Shown: positions 38,513-50,800 of the stretch, piece after piece | Layout of the letters: the number at the start of each line of letters is the position of its first letter | Position numbering within the stretch: position 1 is the first letter of the stretch | Assembly: GCA_008921705.1 (NCBI GenBank) | Contig: VFFE01007634.1 | Location: forward strand, 107,402-171,401 | DNA: 64,000 nt | Direction of reading: 5' to 3' | Source: Burhinus oedicnemus | Lineage: Eukaryota; Chordata; Aves; Charadriiformes; Burhinidae | Program-made: the position numbers and the translations under genes | The notes under the pieces: generated by a model | Database searches by the model: none | Seen by the model: only the letters and a program-made list of their open reading frames with translations | What the model was told of the DNA's origin: nothing

Positions 38513-41214
38513 AAACATTGCCCTATGACAACCTTTTGTTAGCCTCAATGATACCATACACAAATATTTGACCACGTAATGCAAATAGAATCAATGACAC
38601 CTTTGGGACCAAAGCAGAGCATGTCTGTTCCCTTGTGTAAGCCAATGTCACCTTATTCGCTCCTAATTCTACGATATCAGAAAAGCCACAAGTGCTACAT
38701 GCTCTGATACAGTGACACAAAAACCCTACTTCATATCCGAACAAGACCAGTCTCATGCACAAGGAGTTAGGTCATCGCAATAGTCAAGCTAAATGAAGCA
38801 GTAACAGAACTCTACAGTCAACATCTTTAAGAGGTAATAGGGAAGGGTGAATCCAAATTAGCCTTCTAATTATTTTCTCTTTAACTTGACTATTTAAGCC
38901 ATTACCTAAGTTATAAATTACAGTGCCCTGGAAATTTTTATTATAGAACAGACCTGCTTTGCTGCACTACTATTCATTCACCAAAAATGTGAGTGAGAAA
39001 AGTGAAAGCACCATGGTTTTTTCCCCATGTAGATATAATAATGATACCTACTAAAACTGTATGTCATTCCTCAGAATTATTTAGCATGCATGTGGTTCAG
39101 AAAGTACAAAAAGCAGATGGGTATATTAAAAAATGACAAATAAAATTGGTCCTGCTTTGTTATCAGGATGAGTTTCATGGGGTCAGCAATGAGAGATGAG
39201 AGATCCCTCCTAATGTTTTTGGGGCTTAAATACCTCTTAACTAATACGGTGACTAGTATGATTGCAGCACTAGCCCAAGGATCTGATCCAAAACACACTG
39301 AAGCCTGCTGTTGCCTTTTACAGGCTTTGGGTTCAGTAATACTGTATGGAGTGCCATTGCTCTCATAGCTAAGCGTTAGCAGAGTTCCATCAGTGAATTC
39401 AGAAGAATGAGACTCTGATATAGGGGCCTTCTACAACAGGAAAGTGATGAGGACTCAGGTCTCATTTCTCTCCATTGAATTGATTGCCAGTGCAAGGAGA
39501 CTGATGCAGAAATCAATTCACTCATGCCAGCTGGTTTCCCTCTATCTGCAGTGATAGTAAGTTGATCGGGATATTAGTTTCCTTCAGCTGATGTGCCTTT
39601 CATATGTGGCATGCTGACCCTAGCGATGCTGAACAAACCAATGCAGCAGCTAGAAAGATTAAATTAACCAGTCTATAGAAAGGAAGGTAGTGGACTAAGA
39701 CAGAGTGGGTGGACAAAGAAAGGTGAAAAACAACAAACCTCTGCTCAAGCTAACAAGCTTGCTTTTTCTAGATAAACTCGGTAATATAGAAATGTTTAGG
39801 GAAAAAAATGAAGAGGAAAAACAGTAAGAAAGAACAGCGTGGAATTCAACATTTAAAATATAATTCTTATGATATTACCCATTTCTGTTTATTTTTCCCA
39901 TTTTGTAGACTCATGCACCTCTTTGTTTCCATTACAGTGAGATAAATCAAAGCTAAGAATCCTTCCATAATGAGTGAAATTTAAGTCAATGAAATGGTGC
40001 TTCTGTACTCTAGATGAGAAATCTAATCACAGCTTGGGTTCCTGTGGAGCCCACAGACAGTCCACTATAATTGAATGTTTTTATTGATGTCCTTCAATCC
40101 AATGTTAAAAATTGAAAGAGAGCACTATAAATCTTTATTTAAAAATCATGAAGTAAGAATGAGCAAGAAGGTTTTCAAAATTCACCTTCAGCACTTCTTA
40201 AAATCTAAGAAACTTGATCATGCCTGTTTAATAATTTGCCTTGAAGTTACTTAAGAGAAACGGACTGATTTTTGGTTTAACAGAATCACCAATTTTTACT
40301 GAACAAAACCTAGCTTAATTATGCCATGCAAACTTGGAACAAACAAGCAGCATTTCTTGTATGTATCAAAACAACTTGATTATACAGCACACCAGAAGAT
40401 CAGCTGTTTTAAAGTCAAACACTGAGACATCAAAGGCATTTTTTAATGCTTGGAAAGGGTGAGACATTTGAATACTCTCAGGTAAACTTTCATAAATTAA
40501 AAATGAGACTCACTTGTTTATAAGACCATATACTGTATTGGTTATGTACCAAGAGAATAATGGCTTGAATTTAAAATTAATCCAGGCTCAGATGAGGTCG
40601 TCCATTTAAGAACATTTATTCAATTTTAAATAACCAAGGAAAACATTCAGGACACTTTGTACTTTTTCCATATGAAAGTACCATCATCCAACACTTCTAA
40701 AAAGATGCTTTAATAAATTCTGTAAAAACCAAAAAAATCTAAAAACTACTTTTGCCATGCATCTTTCTTTCTAGAAACAACATTCACTCAAGAGAAAGAG
40801 TACTCTTTAAACTTCCCAAATTGGTGAGAAACTTACAGTAGAAAAGAAGTACTTTGTAAATGATGTGTTGATAGATCTCTCTGTTATTTTATGTAATTTG
40901 TTGGAATTTAATTTACTATTTAAATCAATATAGTAAGAAATGGTTTTGAAATTCTAAAATGTAGCTAGAGTCACAAAATTTAAGTCACTCAGAGAACAGA
41001 CCCCAAAATTTGAACTCATTTAGGTTTAGGAAAAGTATGATGTAATCAATAGAAATTCAGTACTAGCAATTTTGGCTAACTGCTGCATTTAAGTACTTAA
41101 GCCCATCTTTCTTTCATGTTTATAAACAAGGTATGTTTCTTGCACCTGAAAAGCTTTTACAGTTACCCCTCAGCCACAAATTGCTGTGAGCTAGAAAAGC
41201 TCTCTGGTGAAGGA

Positions 41215-41300
41215 TCACAAAATATTCATCTGAGTCTGATGCTCTTCCCTAGATATCCACAGGTCTAGCCCAGCACAGACATTCTTATGTTCTTCTTAGA
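41215..41300 (+). mobile_element. Old CR1 (L3-like) LINE 3' end
   Basis: CCTAGATATCCACAGGTCTA, GCCCAGCACAGACATTCTTA and TGTTCTTCTTAG match the end of the amniote CR1 tail (ctagatggaccattggtctgacccagtatggc, then ttcttatgttc) on the plus strand. It is a short and strongly diverged relic. Confidence 0.5.
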
Positions 41301-41722
41301 AGTCATTCCCATAAGACAGTATCAATTTCATGTTAGATAAAAGCACTTTAAATCTGTTCATCTTCTTTCAGTCCATGAGCTGTAGTGGCTGCACAGCAAG
41401 TGCACTTGCATCAGAGAAACAAGCTATGCCAGAAATCAAGACCTTAGCACTTTCCTGCTTTTGACTCCTGTGTTTTCAAGGCTCAGCTAAAGCCACAGAG
41501 CTTACATAGATGAGCTGCGGAGTTTCCCTCCTACGACAGCTTCACACTCATTTGCTGTCTTTGCTTTCCTCAGCTTGCGTTTGTTTTCAAAAGAAGCTTC
41601 ATTCATTTAAATATCTGCAATAAGTAACAGCTTGTAAATATTTCATTTCACTTAAAGGAAAAAGAATTCATTGCCTATAGGTTGCAAAAAGTAATAATGA
41701 GGCATACTTGGCAAAGTCACAT

Positions 41723-41755
41723 ATCAGAATGACATCACCCAAGTATCAGAATGAC
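41723..41755 (+). repeat. Short direct repeat
   Basis: TATCAGAATGACAT occurs twice, about 19 bp apart. This is a small local duplication without other features. Confidence 0.7.
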
Positions 41756-42133
41756 ATGCACTAATATCTGAACTTAATCCAGACAATAAAATCCATGGTA
41801 ATAAACATTTCAGAAGTTGTGTTTAGCTCACAATACCTCATTTATGCATTACAGCTAACACTGAATAGATTATGATTATTTTTCAATTAAACCTGGATGA
41901 GCAACAGAGTCATTCCAGTGACGGGTAGTATACAAATTCTTATTAGATGGCATGTGCAGATTACAGAACTGGATGACTGGAAATGGGATTTTGAGTCTTT
42001 CATTTCTAATTATGATCATTTCAACTCACCCAGAAGCTTGACACAGAAGCAGTGTATTTCACTTCATGTTCCCAATCCAAAACTAACCTTAGGTGAGATT
42101 AAGAGATCACTTCACAGCTTTAGGCTGGGCGCA

Positions 42134-42726
42134 TGTGATGGTTTTGGCTGGGATAGAGTTAAATTTCTTCGTAGTAGCTAGTATGGGGCTATGCTTTGGA
42201 TTTGTGCTGAAAACAGCGTTGATAACACAGGGGTATTTTAGTTACTGCTGAGTAGTGCTTATACAGAGTCAAGGCCTCTTCTGCTTCTCACACTGTCCTG
42301 CCAACGAGCAGGCTGGGGGTGCACAAGAAGTTGAGAGGCAACACAGCTGGAACAGCTGACCCCAGCTGACCAAAGGGATATGCCATGCCATGTCACGTCA
42401 TGCTCAGTATATAAAGCTGGGGGAAGAAGGCGGGGAGGGGGGCATTCGGTGTGATGGCGTTTGTCTTCCGAAGTAACCATTATGCATGATGGAGCCCTGC
42501 TTTCCCGGAGATGGCTGAACACCTGCCTGCCGATGGGAAGTGGTGAATGAATTTCTTGTTTTGCTTTGCTTGCACACGTGGCTTTTGCTGTACTTATTAA
42601 ACTGTCTTCATCTCAACCCACGAGTTTTCTCACTTTTACTCTTCCAGTTCTCTCCCCCATCGCAACTGGGGGAAGTGAGCAAGCAGCTGCATGGCCCTAG
42701 CTGCTGGCTGGGGTTAAACAATGACA
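42134..42726 (+). mobile_element. Second solo LTR of the same ERV family
   Basis: The element starts TGTGATGGTTTTGGCTGGG and ends GGGGTTAAACAATGACA, matching the LTR at 10888-11443 along its length. It is flanked by GCGCA (42129-42133) and GGGCA (42727-42731), a 5-bp target duplication with one mismatch. It retains a TATA box (TATATAAA, about 42408-42415) and an ATTAAA poly(A)-type signal near 42596. No internal viral genes remain. It is oriented antisense to SORCS2, like the first copy. Confidence 0.85.
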
Positions 42727-43039
42727 GGGCATGAGGTGAAATACACTGGTCCTGGGCCAGTTTCAATTTAGATTATGTATTTTGAGGACAATGTTTTTTT
42801 TAAACATCTGCTATTGCTGTCCTCTAGAGCTACAGATACTGCCATGAACGCAAGATTTCCTTAAGCAATGCCATGCTGTCTGTCCAAGCCTGCAGACAAC
42901 ATGTGACCAAGTGTGAACATCTATATTCACTGGAATGGCAACTCCCAAACCGGTGACATGTCTGTGTCATTACTAACCATGTCTTTGAAGATCTTTTTTT
43001 TTCCAGATGGAACTGGGAAGATGATGCTATTTAAGCCCT

Positions 43040-43200
43040 CAGGGGTGAGAAAGGTGATTTAATACAGAGAAGGCAATGAAGGGAGAATAACAAAGGAGAC
43101 ACACAAAGAAAGGAGGGAGGAGGAATGAGAGACATACAAAAAAGCAGACAGAAAAGTAACAGAAACAAAGGACAGATGCAGAAGTTGCCTAAAGGGGAGC
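43040..43200 (+). repeat. Purine-rich tract
   Basis: About 160 bp strongly biased to A and G on the plus strand, including AAAGGAGGGAGGAGGAATGA. It is not a simple tandem repeat. It reads as a pyrimidine-rich tract in the SORCS2 transcript. Confidence 0.6.
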
Positions 43201-46200
43201 AGAGTTTCTCACTGAGTGACAGTAACTGTGACAATCAGGTTCAGTTAATAAATACAAGTCTATTCAGTTGCTACAAAAAATAAAAAGCTGGCATATTTTG
43301 TGCAAACCATCCACATAAAACAGACTGTGGATCAAAGACTATGAACTCTTTATATTGTTTCCTGGCACACAGTCTATGCCTAAATGTGAATTTCAGTGCT
43401 CTCGTCTCAATGGGCTTGACTTCTGAGCTACCGACCCCTGTGGAACATCACGCTGGACTGAGTCCTGCTCCCTCAGGGAGACTCAATATACTTCACAAAA
43501 TACAGCAATGCAATAACCAGACTTGCTGGCAGTTTCTACAAACAAGATAAAGATTATATCCTTCTCTAGCCTTACATTCCCATCTTCAGGAACAGCCTCT
43601 TCACAGTCACGAACGTTAGAGCCAAGATGTAATCCCTCATAATAATACGGACACTGATTCAAACAGGAAGTGGAGGTCTTCTTTTCATGCAGCTCCAGTG
43701 TTCATAAAACATCTCTTGCCTCAGTAGCACACACAAAAGCAGCTCAAAAATTCCTGCATTTTTGCAGACTGATCAAGCCGAACCAAGTCCACCCACTGAT
43801 GAAGAAGCTTGCCTTTCATTCAATTCTCAAGTTGTGCCAATTTGTGCCAGTTTAAGAAGTGGCTTTTCTGCAGTTAGCTAAACTAAAAAAATATATTTTA
43901 TATTGATATTTTACCAGCTAACAACCCAGCTGTTACACTGATTATATATGGTACCCTGATAGCAATCATCTCCCTCCTCTCCCCCAAGGGTTTTTTAAAT
44001 ACAGAAATGGAACACAAGGCACAAGGTGCTTATACAATGAATTTAAAAAAACGCTGTCTCTTAGAGTTCTCAAGGAGCAATGAGATTATTAAAGGGAATA
44101 CCAAGGCTCAAAGCCTTCTAAATGTAGCCCACTTTATAAAAAAACCATCTGTTTTAAAGCAGTTGGAAAAGGAGGAAGGAAGGAAAAGGAGATTTTGTTA
44201 GTGGCCCTCAGTGCTTCACACAGTAGCCCTTGAGAGATGCTGCATGAAGATGAACATATGTATTTCATTATGAACTGAAAACGTGTGCACTGAGCTACAT
44301 CTTACAATTTTTAAGCAGAGGTGCCCAATTCAGCCTATATGCAGGGAATGCGTTCCTCTGCATCTTCCTTTGCAGAAGCTGGTGGGAACCAACAGCTGAA
44401 TCAGTAAATCACAAAGTGGGTTTCACAGAGCTACAAAAATGCTCTTCAGCTGATGCACAACATTCTTGCTTCTCTTCTTTACAGTGGTTTTAGACAGAGT
44501 TTAATAATAATATCTGTGACCCAAGAGAAATTAAAAACATTGATAGTGGGCTGCTTGCTCCAAAAATATGGGCGCTTTTGCTCCATTCACACATCCTCCT
44601 CCCTCCTGCATGTGCTCAGCGGCACTTTGGTGGATGTCACATACAAGAGAGGAAAAAATAACTCTGGATTCTTTTGTATTTGTTTTTCCTATCAGGCTGG
44701 GATACCTCAGAAGAACAGGATCAGGTCTCAGCTGACTCCGTCAGTACTGGCCTCCCTCATCCAGGGGGAAAGAAAAGCTCAGAACCACCAATAGTAACAG
44801 CTTCCCAATTCTCTCACCCCAGCACCGGCACAGCCAAGGGCAACCAGGGAGTTCACTGTCCGTCCTCTGTAGTCTGTCACTGGCAATTAGGACACGGCTT
44901 CCACTCCAAAGCCACCATACTTCCAACACAGACATTTTGTATAGTTTCTGTTCAGTTTGTACTTCTCACGCAGGGCAAAGAACACATTTCAAGGCTGCTC
45001 TCAAAGCAGCTGAGACCTTTTGACATGCTTGCCATTATGTGGTTGGGTAACAGGCAGGGAAACATAGGAAACCACTGATTAAAAGCCAAACAATTTAGCA
45101 AAATAAGAAATGACTCTCTAAATCAAAAGCTGCAATTCTGATGAAGTCCTAGTGCCTGTGGGGGTGCATCCGAGCCTGGGAGAGTAAAGCTTTTTAGTTC
45201 AGATGCCTGCTTGCTTCTATGCTGTAACCACATGAAATACTACAATACCCAGGACTCCAAAGTCCTATACATATCAATTAAACTTATGCGGTTTACAAGA
45301 CTAAAATGATGGAGGCCAGAAGGCATGATGTTCGCATAGTGTATCCACAAACCAATATGTAGCAGCCAAATCTAATGTGAACCCTTACTAGTCTCAAGAG
45401 GGCCGCATAAAGTGCTCAGAAAGAACACACTGGGATCATTCTAAAAACCAGCTGTTAAAACCAACCTGTCGTGGAGTAGGATACTGGGGTTTATTTAGTT
45501 AAGAATCATCGAGATTAGAGCCTGCAAGTACAAACACACAAACACACATCAGATCCAAATAATTCAATTTCGACTTCCTTTCCCACTGGGGAGATCCACT
45601 GCTGGTTGAGGTGAGTTGGGCAGAAGCGCATTAGTGTTTCTGTACCACCCAAGTGCATGTGGTTACGGGCCTCCAGCATGACCAGCCAGGTCCCTGGGCA
45701 TCTCTAGGCATTTGCTCCTACAAATCTCCCTGGAGTTTACCTCATGAGCTCTGTAACAGGCTGAATGTTGAAGCACTGTGTACGTGCACTACATCCTGAT
45801 GGGTCTCCATTGCCTTGTGGTGGTAATGGATTGGTAAAGATCTCTATGCACCCAGAAAGTAACCCACCTGTCACTGGCACGTGTTGCTTTTGTTTGTTTT
45901 ATTTCTATTTTTATGCCTCATCCATGGACCTCCTCAAAAACCATGCACAAAAAAGAGCTGCCTATACACAAGCGGTTCATGAGTTCCCTCAGGGTTATAC
46001 TCTTATCTATACCTATGATAACTAACACTGATGCCTTCTTATACTGAACACCCAACACAATACCTAGGAGCATAAAAGAAGATCCAAGAAAAGACTATTC
46101 TGCTTTCCATAAATGGCAACATTTAACGAGTACTGCTGCAGATTTAGATGCCTTAGACTCACAGGTGGTTCCAAACCTCTGAAAAGAGCAAGTTACAAGG

Positions 46201-47799
46201 TATTTTTCTGCTAGCGAACACAGGAAAAATATCTTACTGAACTTAGACCCAGGAGAATTTTACAGCAACCTACCATCCCCGATACAATTGTGGTTTTCAA
46301 CGAAGAAACAACTATTTCTTCAGAATCAGTCACCTTAACACTGTGAAACGCTTCCCAAAGCTCAAGGAGTGATTCCAATACATTCCTCTCACCCTCCAGC
46401 TCCATCCTCTTGAGCATCTGTCTTGCAGTGACAATTGCTGGTGGAGGCAAGCGTGGGAATGCATTAACCATAAACAGGCTGTTCTTCAATACCTGACAAA
46501 AGCAACTTTTCTCTACTGTCGCTCAGTTCGGGAGGCCAGGCTATGCACTGCTAGAATTTACAGGTGGAACATCTCAATCTTCTGTCATCATCATTATTAT
46601 TTACTGATACTAGAGAATCACCTAAATGCCACCAACTCAGAGCAGAGCCCCAGTACACCAAATCTTGCTCATACATGTGCAGGGGGAAGACTGCTCTTTC
46701 CCTGTGGCACTTTCAGTCTGGGGAGCAGAGAAGACACAGTAACAGCGATAAAAAAATGTGTTTTCACAGAGTGTAGCTTGCCATCTGCTAAAACTAAACA
46801 CACTGGCCAGTAAACATGGGCCTACTGCTCAGTAGGAATAAGGACACCTCACAGTAGTTGGTGCTTGCAAATATGCTTCTATGACACTTCATGCAGTTTT
46901 ACCGTACCTCTGATGAGCTTCCAAAGACCATGAAAGAAACAGATTTCATAAAGTGAATGGGGAAAAAATAAACATTAAATACATACACTTCATCTACTAG
47001 AACAAACTTTTAACAATGTTACTGCTCAGAAACCACAGAAATTAGCTCTTTTGCTAATGACCAAATTATTTAAGTGTTTTTATGACTTACCTTTAAAAAA
47101 AAAACCAAACTACTTACTGTTCTGTGGTTTTCTTTTTAGAAAACACAGATAATCATGAGGACATTAGAGAGATTAGAGGGAACCCAGAAATCAACAATAA
47201 TCTGTGTGTGTGTTTACATTTCTAAAAACATGCCAGTCAAATACACAGTAGGTAGGTACTATTATATGTAGGTATTGTCCTATCCAGATGGTGCAATTAA
47301 TGAGCTAGCAAAAGTGAGTTATAAAAGAAAACTTTAAAGGCCAAAATAAATGTTATTCAGAGAAATAATTACTAGTCTACAAGAGTAGGAAATGTATAAT
47401 CTCTGAGGAAGAAGCACAGTTATTTCAGTATACTGGTAAATGAGGGCAGAAAAAATCACGTTAAATACAGATTCAGTTTCACTGAAAATGGTTTTAGTCA
47501 CATAATCTTAAGTCTGTTCAACAATCTTGAAGTGCCAGAGTCTAGGCATTTACATTGAACTGGACTACACATTAAAAGGAGCCCTGATCAAAACAAACAT
47601 GAGAACAAACAGAGAAGTTTGCATGTCCTGTGAGACCCTTTTCTTCTCTAATTCCTAGACTATATTGTGAAACAGCCAAAGGAACAAAGAAACAATTGAG
47701 GTGATTTTCTATGATCTTTTAGGTGTTACGGTGATAACCGTTAGTTTAATATTGAAGTGCACAGCTTATTTCGAGCAACTGCAATCCTAAGAGAAATGG

Positions 47800-47880
47800 A
47801 AGTACCGTTATTCTCACATTGCAAGTAGGAAACTGAGGCACAAAATCACCTATGTAATGCAAGTGCTATTTCAGAGGATA
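47800..47880 (+). mobile_element. MIR SINE relic
   Basis: GTACCGTTATTCTCACATTG, then CAAGTAGGAAACTGAGGCAC and AAAATCACCTATGTAATGCA match the MIR 3' region, with a 15-base exact core GGAAACTGAGGCACA. MIR copies are old in amniotes, so survival in a bird intron is possible. A further MIR-like piece (GTAGGTAGGTACTATTATAT) lies at about 47248-47270. Confidence 0.55.
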
Positions 47881-50800
47881 CTGGTGAGGTAACTGGCAAA
47901 GTTCCTCGGTGCTCCTGTTCAGCTTCAATTTAACCGAACAGGCATTCATTTGGAACCTCATGCTATACCTCTGGCCAAGCCTCAAATTTCCCCGAGGCAC
48001 CACTGTGAATACTGCCGCACTCCTTCAGAGCTCGCAGACGTGGTGATGGGGCTGCATGAAGCACCACCATCTCTGCCAAGGGTGGCACACATGCTCTCAG
48101 TCCTGCATGACAGCAGCACCTCAGCATCTCTCCTCTTTCCACAGCAGCCTTATCCAAGGCTAATGAAATCCAATAGGACCCATAAGCACGGCACTTCTCC
48201 ACTCATCTTACCAAAGCCAGTGAGTCCAGCAGATGTGCCAGCACACGCTTACGACACTGAGCATTTCACAGCACACAGTGGCAACTCCCTTTGAAACATG
48301 GCTTCTCATGGGAGGCGACACTGCCCTTCTCACCCTTGCACAACAGCACTGGGCTTAGAGCACTCACCCAGCAGAAGGGTCTAATTCCCCCTTCTGCATG
48401 AAGAGCTGAAATACACATCTCCTGCCAGAACAGAGACTCACAACCCTTACCGCTAAAAAGGTTCCACTTTTTCTTGGCACATTGCAGACCTACTGGTTTG
48501 GACAAAAGAGAAAGAGACAGAAGAACATACCTACATACATACACACAGAGTGGGTACGTTTCTAAACTCCTGATTAACGCTCAGCTTGGAGAAGAAATTT
48601 TAGGCCTTGCCCCAATGACTGCTTATGTATGAATATTCCAAGTCATTAGAAAAAAAAAAAACATAAACAGCTGTTGGAGCAGCCTTTGGAGTGAAACTTT
48701 GACCTTTGTATAATCTGTCAATGTACATCCTTTAAGCATGTAATTTTGCTTCTCAGGGATGTATGTAGGTAAAACTGTAATTATAAAATCTTCAGAGCTG
48801 TACATGTATTGTTGCATTGGGGTTGTGCAACACCCACCACAACAGAGTCTTAATCCATAACTGAAACTCCACAGCTATGCTACAATAAAATGGAAGGAAA
48901 TAACTGCAGCAGCAATAAACTCCAGATTAGGCTAGGGATAACTTTAAATAAATTCTGTGCTTCATCAAAGTTTGTCATCTAGGCCCCTCTACAATAAGCA
49001 GAGAGAGATACATGCTTTCAGAAGTCAACTTGTCCAAGCTTTCTCAAGTACAGATGTTAACACTGTCAGGGGAGGTATCAATCCAGGGACCATCTCCACC
49101 TCCTTCCAACTGCAGAAGTCCAAGCTTAGACTTGAAGGCTGAAGTTAGGCATGACAAAGGATCCCATCCATTATTTCTCTCAAAAGTGGTTTTGTCATTG
49201 GTGATTTGTTAGCGTTTTAAATTATTATTACTGGGGCAGGGGGTTAGGGATGGGAATGTTTGCTAAAGAATGTGAGACTATGGGAATAAAAATGCCTAAG
49301 GAATGTTCCAGGTCATCAAGTTTCATCCTGAGCTACAGCGAGCAGTCGTGTACTGCAGACTACTTTCAACCTACGCTTTCAGCTTTTGTTTAAATGAATT
49401 TGTGCTTTCAGGAACCAGACGGATCTCACTTGCACTGTACCACAGATTCTCCTTATGCTAACATCCTTTGGTCTTAATTGACAGAACCATAAAGTATTTT
49501 ATTTGGACATATGAAGGGCTTGGCATAAAAACCTCCGTAATCTGGGCAGTTTCATGTTTTAAATTCATAAATCAGTACATACCTCACAGAACTTCCCATT
49601 TTAGCAGAATAATTAGTTTTTTCTGAAAAGTTCATCATTTTCCCCTTCTATTCTTTCAAAAAGAACCTACTAGTCTATTGAATTTTAATAAACTCAAAAG
49701 GATGTCCTCATTTCTTTCTCCAAAGATCTGTATCAGTAGATTCCTAACACTGTCAAGCTTGGGAAGAATGCATTATGTTCCCGCTGTGATATGTGAACCT
49801 GCTATCAACAGCCTAAACACATATCTAATGATGGTTATTAAGCCAGGTTTGGTTTATCGTGCACATGTAATACATCAGCAGTATCAGAGGATTTCAATCC
49901 AGTGTCTGTCTTTAGTGTTCATTGCTAAATTTCCCTCCTAGATTTAAACTCTCTGAGCACATCCCTATGTCGGCACAGTAGTACCTACTCATGCTAAGGC
50001 TGCTAGTAGCTTGCTCCCAAGCAAACCAGGTAACACCAGTTAAACCAGCAAACCAGGTAAAAACAGGTATGACTGCAGGTGTGGAGGGCTGCGCATGGAG
50101 GTGGACTTCCAAGCATGTTTGAAACACACACTTACTAATTAAAGTATATATCAATTTTAAGTGTCTACTTAGGGGATGAGAAGAGGTGTGCTCTTTTTTC
50201 AGCTGGAATTTGCTGAAATGTGGAGAGAGCTCAGCAGGCAGCAACATGACTAGCAAGCTGTAGGGCTGGAAGACAGCGAAAACAGAGGCTGGTAGAAGCA
50301 AATAAGTGAAGTAAGCCATAAACCTTATATCATGAAAAAAGAAAAGGAAAAAAGATCTTAAACTCCTGAGTTACTTCAGTCAGATGAAAATCATTCTGCT
50401 TTCCGTATGAGATTGTGCTGTTCCATTCAAATATGATTATTGGGTTTGGTTTCTGTTTGTTTTTTATCACACTATCATCTCAAGGAATTTAAAAATAAAA
50501 AACTCCCTATGGGAAATCTGCCTTTCACTTTGCAATATATATGCCATTTATCAAAGGTCTGAGCCGTCAGGGTTTTTGACCTCATGCTCCCTTTAGTTTC
50601 ATAAAAAGTAGTCTGGCTACTCTGGAGAAACGGCACCAAAACCTTACCACAAATGGACTTTTGCCCAGTTCGGATAGATAATTACATTTACTGTTACAGA
50701 TACTGCTACAGTAATATTGAAGTCAATGCTTTTTATAGATCCCCTCAGCAAAATTTATTGCCAACTGAACAAAACAGAAAACCAATTAAATAAAATATCT

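Larger units (their letters stand above)
34331..42133. other. Intronic sequence, no gene seen
   Basis: AT-rich and gene-free as far as can be seen. It holds a TGACA-motif-rich segment with a 19-bp palindrome near 38490, an old CR1 tail near 41215-41300, and a short direct repeat (TATCAGAATGACAT twice) near 41723-41755. Confidence 0.55.

Noticed and set aside
10888..42726. The two LTRs as ends of one 32-kb provirus
   Set aside because: Each has its own target duplication, they differ in sequence, and no gag, pol or env lies between them.
49912..50319. 135-codon minus-strand frame with hydrophobic stretches
   Set aside because: No family similarity, ordinary AT-rich intron composition and no splice signals of note.
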